Shown: in pieces, positions 1-8,734 of the stretch
Layout: each line of letters begins with the position of its first letter
How positions within the stretch are numbered: the first letter of the stretch is position 1
Assembly (NCBI GenBank): GCA_023665805.1
Contig: JAMPDJ010000007.1
Span: 1 to 64,000 of the forward strand
Length of the DNA stretch: 64,000 nt
Direction of reading: 5' to 3'
Source of the DNA: Bacteroides sp.
GTDB lineage: Bacteria > Bacteroidota > Bacteroidia > Bacteroidales > Bacteroidaceae
Notes under the pieces: model-generated
Databases searched by the model: none
What the model was told of the DNA's origin: nothing
Seen by the model: the letters and a program-made list of their open reading frames with translations, nothing else
Translations under genes and position numbers: made by a program

Positions 1-40
1 TCTAACCCCGTGCATACTTTGCGTGAAGCACGAGGTTAGA
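1..40. repeat. 13-bp inverted repeat at the left edge
   Basis: Arms at 1-13 and 28-40 are complementary except for one position, which is a G-U wobble if the minus strand is transcribed; the loop is 14 bases. It lies about 200 bases downstream of the porin stop codon, so it could be that gene's terminator, but any following T tract would be outside the window. The rest of 41-247 shows no gene or motif I can support. Confidence 0.4.
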
Positions 41-247
41 CTTCGAGACACAATTCCATGAGTTTGTTGACAGCCGAAATAAAGGACACATTATTCCACA
101 AAAAGTCTCCGTCTAATTCCATAATGCACATTTCCTTTTATAGTGATGGAGCATCTGCTTCTTGACCACACGAACCTTTGACAACATGTTTCAAAATCTC
201 AAGCAACACAGGACCCGAGACATAAGCACATCAATACTCTTCCCACA

Positions 248-1435
248 TCAAAAGCGGATGTAGGCCTGTGTCCAGAACTGGTGGTAGTCCTTGTCCACGG
301 CTGCAAGGAGGGAATGGTCGTGACAATAGTTCCATTGCATCTGAAACTGAAGGTTCTTGTGAGGACGGGCCTGCAGCCCAAGGCTGTAAATGGAATTGAG
401 AGAGTGCATTGAAATCATATCCGAACGATACGCATCGTAACCAAGGTTCATACTCAGCCATCGCCACGTGGGCACCCCAATGCGTACATACCACGCATCG
501 GACTTCCGTCCTATCCCATGTGTATCGGCACTGGCGGCATATATGTTGCGGGCATATTCGGCACGCGCCAAAAAGAGCCCCTCATAACTGATACCGGCAG
601 CCCACCTCTTGAAATAATTGCTTTGTACGCCATCGTGGAAAGAGCCGCTCCAACCGAAAAGTCCCACGTACATTCCCTTGAGCGGTTGCAACTGCACAGT
701 AGCGATATAGTCTTTTTCCTTGTCCTTGTCGGAAGTGTTGATGCCCTGGCCGTTATAAATGCCAGCCTGATAATGAAGCATATAATACCGGGACTCACCC
801 ACCGGGAAGGCATCGCCATAGAGTTGAAAGCCAATATCACGACCGGCACTGTTGGTTCCGCCCTGATAGCAATCACCTCCCATGCCGGAGAAATGCTTGG
901 CCAACTGTGTGTAATCACCTCCCGAAATATCCCATGGATTCATGGGGTTCTCAAAGGTGAAGCACCGCTTGAACTCTCCCATCTTGGCACCGATGAAATG
1001 CCATTTCTGCCACGAGAGGAAAGCATCCACTACACGTGCACCGTTTTGGGTTCCCGGTTCGCCGCAGACGTGCATTTGTACACGGTACTTGAAGTCACGG
1101 AAGACAGTACCGTCGATATACAGACGGACAAAACGCAGGCCAAAGCCCTCGCCACCGCTCTTGCCATCCTGACTATCGTATTTGTACGTGGCCACCACAT
1201 AACCGCCAAACTTGGGGACGGTAACAAAATCGTCCATTTTCCACTTTTTCTTTCCGTCCGATTGAGGAGCCGCCTCCCCGGACTTTTCCTTCCACCGGCT
1301 GATTTTACCTGTCACATAGTCCTGAAGAGAATGGTCATATCCATCCTGAAACTCCTCGTTCATGGCCAGCTGGCCTTGTGCCGAAAGCGAGAGGGTTGCC
1401 ACCAATAACGCGGATGCCACGTATTTTGCTTTCAT
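248..1435 (-). CDS. Phosphate-selective porin O/P family outer-membrane protein
   Basis: The 395-residue product begins with a signal peptide (basic MKAK, a hydrophobic core, cleavage near residue 21 after AQG) and continues as alternating aromatic and polar strands typical of a 16-stranded outer-membrane barrel. It ends in Phe, the usual terminal residue for BAM-recognised barrels. The run FVRLYIDGTVFRDFKYRVQM and the later KMGEFKRCFTFENP match the Porin_O_P (OprP/OprO-like) family. In Bacteroidetes these porins pass small anions or other solutes; the substrate cannot be read from sequence. It is transcribed alone, with a TACCTTTG promoter element 30 bases upstream of the ATG, and divergently from lysS. 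Confidence 0.85.
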   Translation of the reverse strand: MKAKYVASALLVATLSLSAQGQLAMNEEFQDGYDHSLQDYVTGKISRWKEKSGEAAPQSDGKKKWKMDDFVTVPKFGGYVVATYKYDSQDGKSGGEGFGLRFVRLYIDGTVFRDFKYRVQMHVCGEPGTQNGARVVDAFLSWQKWHFIGAKMGEFKRCFTFENPMNPWDISGGDYTQLAKHFSGMGGDCYQGGTNSAGRDIGFQLYGDAFPVGESRYYMLHYQAGIYNGQGINTSDKDKEKDYIATVQLQPLKGMYVGLFGWSGSFHDGVQSNYFKRWAAGISYEGLFLARAEYARNIYAASADTHGIGRKSDAWYVRIGVPTWRWLSMNLGYDAYRSDMISMHSLNSIYSLGLQARPHKNLQFQMQWNYCHDHSLLAAVDKDYHQFWTQAYIRF

Positions 1436-1465
1436 AGAAAAGATTGTTTTGTTTTAACACCTCTG

Positions 1466-1473
1466 CAAAGGTA
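1466..1473 (-). promoter_or_regulatory. -7 promoter element for the porin gene
   Basis: On the minus strand this reads TACCTTTG, a full match to the Bacteroidetes -7 consensus TAnnTTTG, 30 bases ahead of the porin ATG. Confidence 0.6.
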
Positions 1474-1538
1474 ACACTATTTTACGACAGTTATGATTCA
1501 ATTTCATTACACTTTAGGGTCATGTGAGAGTTTTTTTG

Positions 1539-1546
1539 TACCTTTG
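1539..1546 (+). promoter_or_regulatory. -7 promoter element for the lysS unit
   Basis: TACCTTTG ends 29 bases ahead of the lysS ATG. It is the only consensus promoter seen ahead of lysS-gpsA-pgi-HAD, so it probably drives the whole + strand run. Confidence 0.6.
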
Positions 1547-1575
1547 CACATGGAACAGTAAAGACATATTATATT

Positions 1576-3186
1576 ATGAGCGTACAAGAACTGAGCGAAC
1601 AAGAGATAATTCGCCGTGGCAATATGCAACAGATGCGTGAATTGGGCATTGACCCATATCCCGCAGCCGAGTATCCCACCGATTCCTTTTCAACCGACAT
1701 AAAAGCCGAGTTTGTGGATTTGCCCATGATGAAAAACGAGCAGGGAGAAGAAATCCCCACTCCTGCCACAACGGAAAACAGCCGCATGGTATGCGTTGCA
1801 GGCCGCATGATGAGCCGACGCATAATGGGCAAGGCAAGTTTTGTGGAACTGATGGACAGCAAGGGGCGAATACAGGTGTACGTCACTCGCGATGCACTTT
1901 GCCCCAATGCCGAAGATACGACAATGTACAACATGGTGTTCAAGAAACTCCTTGATCTCGGCGACTTTATCGGCGTGAAGGGCTATGTCTTCCGCACCAA
2001 GACTGGCGAAATCAGCATCCATTGTACCGAGTTGACAGTGCTTGCCAAGAGCCTGCGCCCTCTTCCTGTTGTGAAAACCGACTCGGAAGGCAATGTATTT
2101 GATGCCTTCTCGGACCCAGAACTTCGTTTTCGCCAACGCTACGTGGACCTCATAGTGAACGAGGGTGTCAAGGAAACTTTCCTGAAGCGCACCAAGGTCA
2201 TAAGCACCTTGCGTCGCTGTCTGGACGAGGCCGGATACACCGAGGTGGAGACTCCCATATTGCAAAGCATTCCTGGAGGTGCCAGCGCACGCCCGTTTAT
2301 CACCCATCATAATAGCCTGGACATAGACCTTTATTGCCGAATAGCCACAGAGTTATATCTTAAACGACTTATCGTCGGAGGTTTCGAGGGAGTGTACGAG
2401 ATTGGCAAGAACTTCCGCAACGAGGGAATGGACAAGAACCACAATCCCGAGTTCACTTGCATGGAATTGTATGTCCAGTACAAGGACTACAACTGGATGA
2501 TGTCCTTCACCGAGACGGTCCTGGAACGCATCTGCACGGCCGTGAACGGCAAGCCGGAAGTAGAAATAGACGGCAAGGTAATATCTTTCAAGGCTCCGTT
2601 CAGACGCTTGCCTATCCTGGAAGCCATCAAGGAACAGACCGGTTACGACCTGGAGAACATGAACGAAGACGAGATTCGCGAAGTGGCCAAGAAGTGTGGC
2701 GTGGAAGTGGATGCAAGCATGGGCAAGGGCAAACTTATAGACGAAATATTCGGTGAAACATGCGAGGGCACTTTCATTCAGCCAACCTTCATCACGGACT
2801 ACCCAATCGAAATGTCCCCGCTTACCAAGAAGCATCGTAACAAGCCAGGACTGACAGAACGCTTCGAGTTGATGGTGAACGGCAAGGAACTGGCCAATGC
2901 CTACTCCGAGCTGAACGACCCCATTGATCAGGAAGAACGCTTCCGCGAACAAATGCTGCTGGCCGACAAGGGCGATGACGAGGCCATGATTATCGACCAG
3001 GACTTCCTGCGTGCCCTGCAGTACGGCATGCCCCCTACCAGCGGCATAGGTATAGGCATAGACCGCCTGGTGATGCTGATGACGGGCAAGCCTTTCATTC
3101 AGGAGGTATTGTTCTTCCCACAGATGAAGCCAGAGAAAGTCGCAACAACTACAGACAACAACACCACAGGAAACGAGAAAAAATAA
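1576..3186 (+). CDS. lysS: Lysine--tRNA ligase (class II)
   Basis: Charges tRNA-Lys with lysine using ATP in the cytoplasm. The N-terminal half has an OB-fold anticodon-binding domain (residues about 65-165, with the run GRMMSRRIMGKASFVEL). The catalytic core has motif 2 (FRNEGMDKNHNPEFT, about residue 281) and motif 3 (GIGIGIDRLVML near residue 497). At 536 residues it is a little shorter than Bacteroides LysS, which usually has a longer C-terminal tail; here a polar, Thr/Asn-rich tail ends in NEKK. The ATG follows an AT-rich leader without a Shine-Dalgarno sequence. It is the first gene of a + strand run with gpsA and pgi. Confidence 0.97.
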   Translation: MSVQELSEQEIIRRGNMQQMRELGIDPYPAAEYPTDSFSTDIKAEFVDLPMMKNEQGEEIPTPATTENSRMVCVAGRMMSRRIMGKASFVELMDSKGRIQVYVTRDALCPNAEDTTMYNMVFKKLLDLGDFIGVKGYVFRTKTGEISIHCTELTVLAKSLRPLPVVKTDSEGNVFDAFSDPELRFRQRYVDLIVNEGVKETFLKRTKVISTLRRCLDEAGYTEVETPILQSIPGGASARPFITHHNSLDIDLYCRIATELYLKRLIVGGFEGVYEIGKNFRNEGMDKNHNPEFTCMELYVQYKDYNWMMSFTETVLERICTAVNGKPEVEIDGKVISFKAPFRRLPILEAIKEQTGYDLENMNEDEIREVAKKCGVEVDASMGKGKLIDEIFGETCEGTFIQPTFITDYPIEMSPLTKKHRNKPGLTERFELMVNGKELANAYSELNDPIDQEERFREQMLLADKGDDEAMIIDQDFLRALQYGMPPTSGIGIGIDRLVMLMTGKPFIQEVLFFPQMKPEKVATTTDNNTTGNEKK

Positions 3187-3271
3187 CGACAACACACACG
3201 ACAAGCATCCTTTCATCACAAATACCGCAATCATCGGTTCCGCATGCAAAGGAAGGTACGATGCAATAGAT

Positions 3272-4261
3272 ATGATAGGCAATATAGCAGTAATGGGAGG
3301 TGGAAGCTGGGCCACGGCCATCGCCAAGATACTACTGGAGAAGAACGACCACATCTGGTGGTATCTTAGGCGTGATGACCGAATCGAGGACTTCAAACGC
3401 CTTGGGCATAACCCTGCCTACCTTAGCAGCGTACGCTTCGATGTCAACCGTATCACTTTCTCGTCTGACATCAACGAGGTGGTACGCAACTGCCAAACAT
3501 TGGTATTCGTGACCCCGTCCCCTTATCTCAAGGGACATCTGAAAAAGTTGAAGGTGCGTCTGGACGACAAGTTCCTGGTTACAGCCATAAAGGGCATTGT
3601 TCCTGACGATAACCTTATCTGCTCGGAATATTTCCACCAAGTGTACAACGTCCCCGACGAGAACATTGCTGTCATAGGCGGGCCGAGCCACGCTGAGGAG
3701 GTGGCACTTGACAGGCTCACATATCTGACCATCGGATGCACCGACATGGACAAGGCCGGAGCCTTTGCTGCATGTATCGAGAACCATTACGTGAAGACCA
3801 AGGTTTCGCAGGACGTAGTGGGCATAGAATACGCAAGCGTATTGAAAAATGTCTACAGCATAGCCTCCGGCATCTGCAACGGACTAAAGTATGGCGACAA
3901 CTTCCAAGCAGTGCTAATTTCCAATGCCCTGCAGGAAATGCAACGCCTGCTCACCGCCGTGTTCCCCTTGGACAGAAGCATCATAGACAGTGTCTATTGC
4001 GGTGACTTGTTGGTAACTGGATACTCCAATTTCTCACGCAACCGTGTATTTGGAACAATGATAGGCAAGGGCTATTCCGTGAAGAGTGCCCAATTGGAAA
4101 TGGAAATGATTGCCGAGGGATACTTCGGCACCAAGTGCATGAAAGACATCAACCGTCATCTGCACGTGAACATGCCAATACTGGATTCAGTATACAACAT
4201 TCTTTACGAAGGCATCAGTCCCAACATAGAGGTCAAGCTCCTGTCAGAAGCGTTCAGATAG
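3272..4261 (+). CDS. gpsA: Glycerol-3-phosphate dehydrogenase [NAD(P)+]
   Basis: Reduces dihydroxyacetone phosphate to sn-glycerol-3-phosphate for phospholipid synthesis. The N-terminal Rossmann motif is GGGSWATAIAK (residues 8-18). The conserved segment GGPSHAEEVA (near residue 136) and the Lys-containing SVLKNVYSIASG (near residue 190) mark the substrate and catalytic region. The length of 329 residues is normal. It begins 85 bases after lysS and is followed by pgi, an arrangement I recall from other Bacteroidales. Confidence 0.95.
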   Translation: MIGNIAVMGGGSWATAIAKILLEKNDHIWWYLRRDDRIEDFKRLGHNPAYLSSVRFDVNRITFSSDINEVVRNCQTLVFVTPSPYLKGHLKKLKVRLDDKFLVTAIKGIVPDDNLICSEYFHQVYNVPDENIAVIGGPSHAEEVALDRLTYLTIGCTDMDKAGAFAACIENHYVKTKVSQDVVGIEYASVLKNVYSIASGICNGLKYGDNFQAVLISNALQEMQRLLTAVFPLDRSIIDSVYCGDLLVTGYSNFSRNRVFGTMIGKGYSVKSAQLEMEMIAEGYFGTKCMKDINRHLHVNMPILDSVYNILYEGISPNIEVKLLSEAFR

Positions 4262-4366
4262 CAGATGTCTTGACATACACAGGAGAGGCCAGAAAATATC
4301 CACTCTGTTCATCACTGCAAAGCCAGCACATAGAAACAACAAAACTAACCATAACACTCAAACAAC

Positions 4367-5701
4367 ATGGTAACACTTGATATTACTAAAGCAGTACAAT
4401 TCCTTGATGCTGATACAATGGCCGGCTTCGAGGCACCCGTGGCTGCTGCCCAAAAAGCCTTGGAAGAAGGTACGTGCAAAGGTAACGACTTTCTGGGATG
4501 GATGCATCTTCCAAGCAGCATCACTCCCGAATTCATAGCTGAAATCAACGCTACCGCCAAGATTCTCCAACAGGAATGTGATGCAGTGGTAGTAGCAGGC
4601 ATCGGTGGCTCATACCTTGGTGCCCGCATGGTGATAGATGCCCTAAGCAACAGTTTCGGCTGGTTGCAGAGCAGCAACACCCCACGCATCCTCTTGGCTG
4701 GCAACAATATAGGCGAAGACTACCTCTCCGAACTCATAGGCTACCTCAAGACCGTACGCTTCGGTGTCATCAACATATCCAAGAGCGGCACCACCACCGA
4801 GACAGCACTCACCTTCCGTCTTCTCCGCACCCTGTGCGAGGAACAGCGTGGAAAGGCTGAAGCAGCAAAGGTAATAGTTGCCGTAACCGATGCCAAGCGC
4901 GGTGCAGCCCGTGTTACCGCCGACAAAGAGGGATACAAATCGTTTATCATCCCAGATAACGTAGGCGGCCGCTTCAGCGTGCTCACTCCCGTCGGCCTTT
5001 TGCCCATAGCAGTCGCAGGCTTTGACATCGCAGCTCTCGTGAAAGGCGCACAGGACATGGAGGCTCAGACAGCACCTGAGGTGCCCTTTGAGGAAAACCC
5101 GGCAGCAGTATATGCAGCAGTGCGCAATGCCCTGTATCAGAGTGGCAAGAAGATAGAGATTCTTGCCAACTACCAGCCCAAACTCCATAATCTCGGCGAA
5201 TGGTGGAAGCAGCTCTATGGAGAGAGCGAAGGAAAGGACGGCAAAGGCATCTTCCCTGCCAGCGTGGATCTCACCACCGACCTGCATTCCATGGGCCAAT
5301 GGATTCAGGATGGCGAGCGTACCATCTTCGAGACCGTAGTGAGCGTGGAACAACCCAACACCAACTTGACAGTCCCCTCCGATGAAGAAAACCTTGACGG
5401 CCTAAACTTCCTGGCAGGACGTCGCATAGACGAGGTAAACAAAATGGCCGAGCTGGGTACCAAACTGGCACATGTAGACGGCGGTGTTCCAAACATCAAA
5501 CTAAGCATCACCCGTCTGGACGAATACCACATCGGACAGCTAATCTACATGTTCGAACGTGCATGCGGCATCAGCGGTCTGTTGTTGGGAGTAAATCCTT
5601 TCGACCAGCCTGGTGTGGAGGCTTATAAGAAAAACATGTTCGCCCTCCTTGGCAAGCCCGGCTACGAGACAGAGACCGAGGCAATCAAGGCACGTCTGTA
5701 A
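4367..5701 (+). CDS. pgi: Glucose-6-phosphate isomerase
   Basis: Interconverts glucose-6-phosphate and fructose-6-phosphate. At 444 residues it is the short bacterial form (about 450) rather than the 550-residue proteobacterial or eukaryotic form. Sugar-phosphate binding motifs are visible: [11 protein letters not shown] (near residue 79) and [11 protein letters not shown] (near residue 138). [14 protein letters not shown] (near residue 201) is a PGI signature. It starts 105 bases after gpsA and ends 9 bases before the HAD gene. Confidence 0.95.
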   Translation: MVTLDITKAVQFLDADTMAGFEAPVAAAQKALEEGTCKGNDFLGWMHLPSSITPEFIAEINATAKILQQECDAVVVAGIGGSYLGARMVIDALSNSFGWLQSSNTPRILLAGNNIGEDYLSELIGYLKTVRFGVINISKSGTTTETALTFRLLRTLCEEQRGKAEAAKVIVAVTDAKRGAARVTADKEGYKSFIIPDNVGGRFSVLTPVGLLPIAVAGFDIAALVKGAQDMEAQTAPEVPFEENPAAVYAAVRNALYQSGKKIEILANYQPKLHNLGEWWKQLYGESEGKDGKGIFPASVDLTTDLHSMGQWIQDGERTIFETVVSVEQPNTNLTVPSDEENLDGLNFLAGRRIDEVNKMAELGTKLAHVDGGVPNIKLSITRLDEYHIGQLIYMFERACGISGLLLGVNPFDQPGVEAYKKNMFALLGKPGYETETEAIKARL

Positions 5702-5710
5702 ACAAGCATC

Positions 5711-6457
5711 ATGCCAATAACGGAAAACGACAGCAAAGGGAGGGCGGAAAGCCCTTCCTTTCTTCATACCCCCTACCAGCGTACCGATGTCAAGGCCATC
5801 CTGTTCGACATGGACGGAGTGCTGTTCGACAGCATGAAAAACCATGCCGAAGCATGGGTACAGGCCATGAAAGCCAACAACCTGGAAATGACACACAACG
5901 ATGCGTACATGAACGAAGGACGCACAGGCGAAGGCACAATAGACATCTTTGCAAAGGCACAGTGGGGAAGGAGTGCCACAGAGGAAGAGAGACAATACAT
6001 CTATAAGGTAAAGAGCGACATCTTCAATACCCTACCCTATGTGCAACCCATGGACGGAGCATGGGAAGTACTACAGGCCGTTAAAGCCATGGGGTTACAG
6101 CGCGTCATAGTCACAGGAAGCGCGCAGAAGAGCCTTTTGGAACGACTGGAAAAGAACTTTCCAAGCATATTCAGAGCCGACCTGATGGTTACCGCCTTTG
6201 ACGTGACCAACGGCAAGCCCCATCCCGAACCCTACCTCACAGGGCTGCAGAAAGCAGGAATCCGGGCCGAAGAGGCCATCGTGGTGGAAAATGCCCCCTT
6301 GGGCATAGAGGCTTCCAAGGCCGCAGGCATATTCACCGTTGCAGTAAACACGGGGCCATTACCGGACAATATATTGCGTGATGCAGGAGCCGACATAGTA
6401 CTGCCTGACCATCATGCTCTGCTGAAAGCCTTACCTCGTTTGATAGAAAAACAATGA
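5711..6457 (+). CDS. HAD-superfamily phosphatase / beta-phosphoglucomutase-like
   Basis: A 248-residue HAD subfamily IA hydrolase. Motif I is ILFDMDGVLFDS (near residue 31), with the two catalytic aspartates. Motif II is the Ser/Thr in VIVTGSAQKS, and motifs III and IV are covered by KPHPEPYLTGLQ and VVENAPLGIEASKAAG. A helical cap sits between motifs I and II. The family removes phosphate from, or moves it on, small sugar phosphates; the substrate is unknown. It starts 9 bases after pgi, suggesting co-transcription and possibly sugar-phosphate turnover. The first 25 residues precede the domain, so an internal start is possible. Confidence 0.85.
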   Translation: MPITENDSKGRAESPSFLHTPYQRTDVKAILFDMDGVLFDSMKNHAEAWVQAMKANNLEMTHNDAYMNEGRTGEGTIDIFAKAQWGRSATEEERQYIYKVKSDIFNTLPYVQPMDGAWEVLQAVKAMGLQRVIVTGSAQKSLLERLEKNFPSIFRADLMVTAFDVTNGKPHPEPYLTGLQKAGIRAEEAIVVENAPLGIEASKAAGIFTVAVNTGPLPDNILRDAGADIVLPDHHALLKALPRLIEKQ

Positions 6458-6526
6458 CGGTCCTTGCCACAGGCAACATCGGACTTGTACTTCCGTGAAC
6501 ATGCCACTTTATATTCACGCTCCCCC

Positions 6527-6730
6527 TTGAACCTGAATCGGTCATTAGATTTCCAATCCGTTTTGTCTTTATGTTCGTGTGTATTGCAACCGTTTTGTCG
6601 AAGGCATAGCGAGCTATGGCAAGACTAAACTGGAAGCAAGACGGCGAAGAGAAGGGCAAAATGGAGGAAAAGGCAATATAAAGCAGATGATTTATACAAT
6701 TTGACGTTCTAATGACCGATTTGGGTTGAA
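6527..6730. repeat. MITE-like element with terminal inverted repeats
   Basis: The ends (6527-6549 and 6708-6730) are inverted copies matching at 20 of 23 positions, including an uninterrupted 14-bp match (AATCGGTCATTAGA at 6536-6549 against its complement at 6708-6721). The inside is too small to encode a transposase. The structure fits a miniature inverted-repeat element or a short dispersed repeat. No second copy occurs in this window, so dispersal is an inference. Confidence 0.5.
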
Positions 6731-6792
6731 TTCACGCATGTAAAATTGTCCCTTTTGGAGGCTGTACTCAATAGCCACTCCATCAAGGACAC

Positions 6793-6854
6793 AAACATGA
6801 CAACATAGAGGCACGGCCATGTTCTGTTGGCCGTGCCTCTATGTTGTCATGTTT
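6793..6854. terminator. Perfect 27-bp hairpin, bidirectional terminator between convergent genes
   Basis: Arms 6793-6819 and 6828-6854 are exact inverted copies with an 8-base loop, flanked by A on the left and T on the right. It lies between the end of the pgi/HAD unit and the end of the convergent lipoprotein gene, so it can stop transcripts from both sides. Confidence 0.85.
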
Positions 6855-6894
6855 TGATTCGTTATTATACTTATTCGACTTTATCTCCCGTCTA

Positions 6895-7455
6895 TCACAC
6901 TCCTGCATCCAACAGGCTGTCTGGCAGATATTCATCCTCCATATCGTTGTATTTCACCAAACGCGTACTGCCATCGGAAGCGATGTCCAGTTTGAATGGC
7001 TGCGACATATCGCTGTCGGGATAGCTCACTGCCAAGGAGAAAGTAACCTTACCGTCCTGAACCTGCAGAAAACGGCATCCATCCAATATGCTCTTGGAGA
7101 AGAAGTCACTCCCCAGCAGATGCGCAAAATCAGCCTTGGCGAACGTACGGGAATACAGCACGCCACCGTTGCGGCGCACGACTATCTTCACCGTATTGTC
7201 GGCATAGCGGAACCCCATGTCATCCTCTATGATGCCCAAGGAATCACACGCCACACGGTCTATCACCCAGGAATAGGTATTGCCTCCGACACGGCAGGTA
7301 TCCTCCACATGCAACCGCGGCAACCGGTGGACGACACTCTCCTCTTCCTGTACCGTCGTCTCTGTCCGGCTATCATCCTCCACCTTCCCGGTACCATTGC
7401 CGCAAGCCGTAAACACTACTGCCGACATGGTCATTAGTATGAGATTTCTTTTCAT
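6895..7455 (-). CDS. Bacteroidales lipoprotein of unknown function
   Basis: A 186-residue product starting MKRNLILMTM with a lipoprotein signal peptide and lipobox VFTAC (Cys at residue 17). The start at 7455 was chosen because the signal peptide begins there; an ATG at 7476 would add seven residues before it. The body looks like one small beta-rich domain (YSWVIDRVACDSLGIIEDDMGFRYADN). It resembles the DUF4738-type lipoproteins of Bacteroides/Prevotella, but that link is from memory. The predicted location is anchored in the envelope. Confidence 0.6.
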   Translation of the reverse strand: MKRNLILMTMSAVVFTACGNGTGKVEDDSRTETTVQEEESVVHRLPRLHVEDTCRVGGNTYSWVIDRVACDSLGIIEDDMGFRYADNTVKIVVRRNGGVLYSRTFAKADFAHLLGSDFFSKSILDGCRFLQVQDGKVTFSLAVSYPDSDMSQPFKLDIASDGSTRLVKYNDMEDEYLPDSLLDAGV

Positions 7456-7507
7456 TACGCTAACTTCAGATATCATAATTCAATGTATCCAAACAAATAA
7501 TAAAAAA

Positions 7508-7542
7508 GAGGCAAGCATACCATCCAACGGTATGCCTGCCTC
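7508..7542 (-). terminator. Rho-independent terminator of the OmpA-type gene
   Basis: A 14-bp stem with one mismatch and a 7-base loop is followed on the minus strand by a run of T at 7507-7502. It starts 14 bases after the stop codon of the OmpA-type lipoprotein. Confidence 0.8.
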
Positions 7543-7555
7543 CTTTTGTATACGT

Positions 7556-8437
7556 TTACTCCGTTACTTCGTCAGTGGCCGGAGCCTTGTCGATAAGTTC
7601 CAGGAACTGATCCAACTTGGGAGTAATGATAATCTGCGTACGACGGTTCTTGGCACGACCTTCGGCGGTGTCGTTGTCAGCCACGGTATTGTACTCGCCT
7701 CTGCCGGCCGCAGACAGACGGCTTGGATTCACACCGTACTTGTTCTGCAACTCCTGCACCACGCTGCTGGCACGCAGGGCGGAAAGGTCCCAGTTGTTGC
7801 GGATGTTGGTCCGCTTGATGGGCACGTTGTCAGTATTACCCTCCACCAGCACCTCGTAGTCATCGTAGTCGGTGATAATCTTGGCAATCTTGGACAAAGT
7901 CTCTCCAGCCTTGGCACTAATCTCATAGGAACCGCTCTTGTAGAGCATGTTGTCGTTCAACGAGATGTACACAACACCTTTCAGAACCTGGATGTCCACA
8001 TCCTTCAACTCCTCGCGTGAGAGGCTGCGGGTAAGGTTGTTTGTTAGAGCCACATTGAGCGAATCGCTCTTGCTCTTTGCCTCAACCAGCTGCTGTATGT
8101 ACCTGTTGCTGGAATTGATTTCATCCACCAATTTGCTGATGTTGGCTCCGCCCTGATATATGCTCTGGTCCAAGGTCTTCTGCATCACGGCCATTGCCTC
8201 GCTTTTCTCGCGCAACTGGGCATTCTTGTCATCCAGCTGCTCCTGCAACTTCTCAGCCTTGGTCTTCCACTCGGCCAGCTGCATCTGAGCCTTCATGTAT
8301 TCCTTGCCCAACGAACTGTTCTTATCCTGGCACTCGTCCAGCTTCTGCTGTGCTGCCACCAAATCCTTCTTGCTTGCACAACTGCCCAGCAACAATACGG
8401 CCGCGGCAGCCATCACCATGTACTTGATTCCTTTCAT
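7556..8437 (-). CDS. OmpA-family peptidoglycan-binding lipoprotein
   Basis: The 293-residue product has a lipoprotein signal (lipobox LLGSC, Cys at residue 20), then a long coiled coil (about residues 24-130, rich in K/E/Q/L heptads such as KTEKLQEQLDDKNAQLREKS-type segments), then an OmpA C-terminal domain (about residues 170-280). The domain shows the peptidoglycan-binding run NWDLSALRASSVVQELQ and the closing NRRTQIIITP. This arrangement fits a tether between the outer membrane and the peptidoglycan. It is transcribed alone, with a TACCTTTG promoter 31 bases ahead of the ATG and a strong terminator after the stop. Confidence 0.85.
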   Translation of the reverse strand: MKGIKYMVMAAAAVLLLGSCASKKDLVAAQQKLDECQDKNSSLGKEYMKAQMQLAEWKTKAEKLQEQLDDKNAQLREKSEAMAVMQKTLDQSIYQGGANISKLVDEINSSNRYIQQLVEAKSKSDSLNVALTNNLTRSLSREELKDVDIQVLKGVVYISLNDNMLYKSGSYEISAKAGETLSKIAKIITDYDDYEVLVEGNTDNVPIKRTNIRNNWDLSALRASSVVQELQNKYGVNPSRLSAAGRGEYNTVADNDTAEGRAKNRRTQIIITPKLDQFLELIDKAPATDEVTE

Positions 8438-8467
8438 ATTCTCCTATGTTTAGTGTGTTACACACCG

Positions 8468-8475
8468 CAAAGGTA
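8468..8475 (-). promoter_or_regulatory. -7 promoter element for the OmpA-type gene
   Basis: Minus-strand TACCTTTG, 31 bases ahead of the ATG. The remaining bases up to 8693 are AT-rich spacer shared with the divergent asnA promoter. Confidence 0.6.
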
Positions 8476-8693
8476 CGAAAAAGAAACGGAGTGCAAGTCC
8501 GGCATACATTATTATTTATATACACACGCACGTAAATTAACAATGCGACAGCCTGCATTAACACACCGTACACAACTGTTAACACAAGACACAAGGCACG
8601 CACAGACACGACACATTGACACATAATACAGCACTACGCCAACTATTTGACAGTATTTACGCGTATTCGTTCGTTCGTTTCATCTATTTTGCA

Positions 8694-8701
8694 TATCTTT
8701 G
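8694..8701 (+). promoter_or_regulatory. -7 promoter element for asnA
   Basis: TATCTTTG matches TAnnTTTG and ends 33 bases before the asnA ATG. Confidence 0.55.
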
Positions 8702-8734
8702 TAAACAAATTGACATCAGCATTTACATATATCT

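Larger units (their letters stand above)
6458..6894. other. Intergenic region with a short inverted-repeat element and a terminator
   Basis: 437 bases without a convincing gene. It contains the 204-bp element at 6527-6730 and the perfect hairpin at 6793-6854, both listed separately. Open frames here (for example minus strand 6333-6659) run antisense into the HAD gene and are not credible genes. Confidence 0.7.

Noticed and set aside
6333..6659. 108-codon minus-strand frame across the inverted-repeat element
   Set aside because: It runs antisense into the HAD gene and derives its start from the repeat element; it lacks a promoter and domain features.
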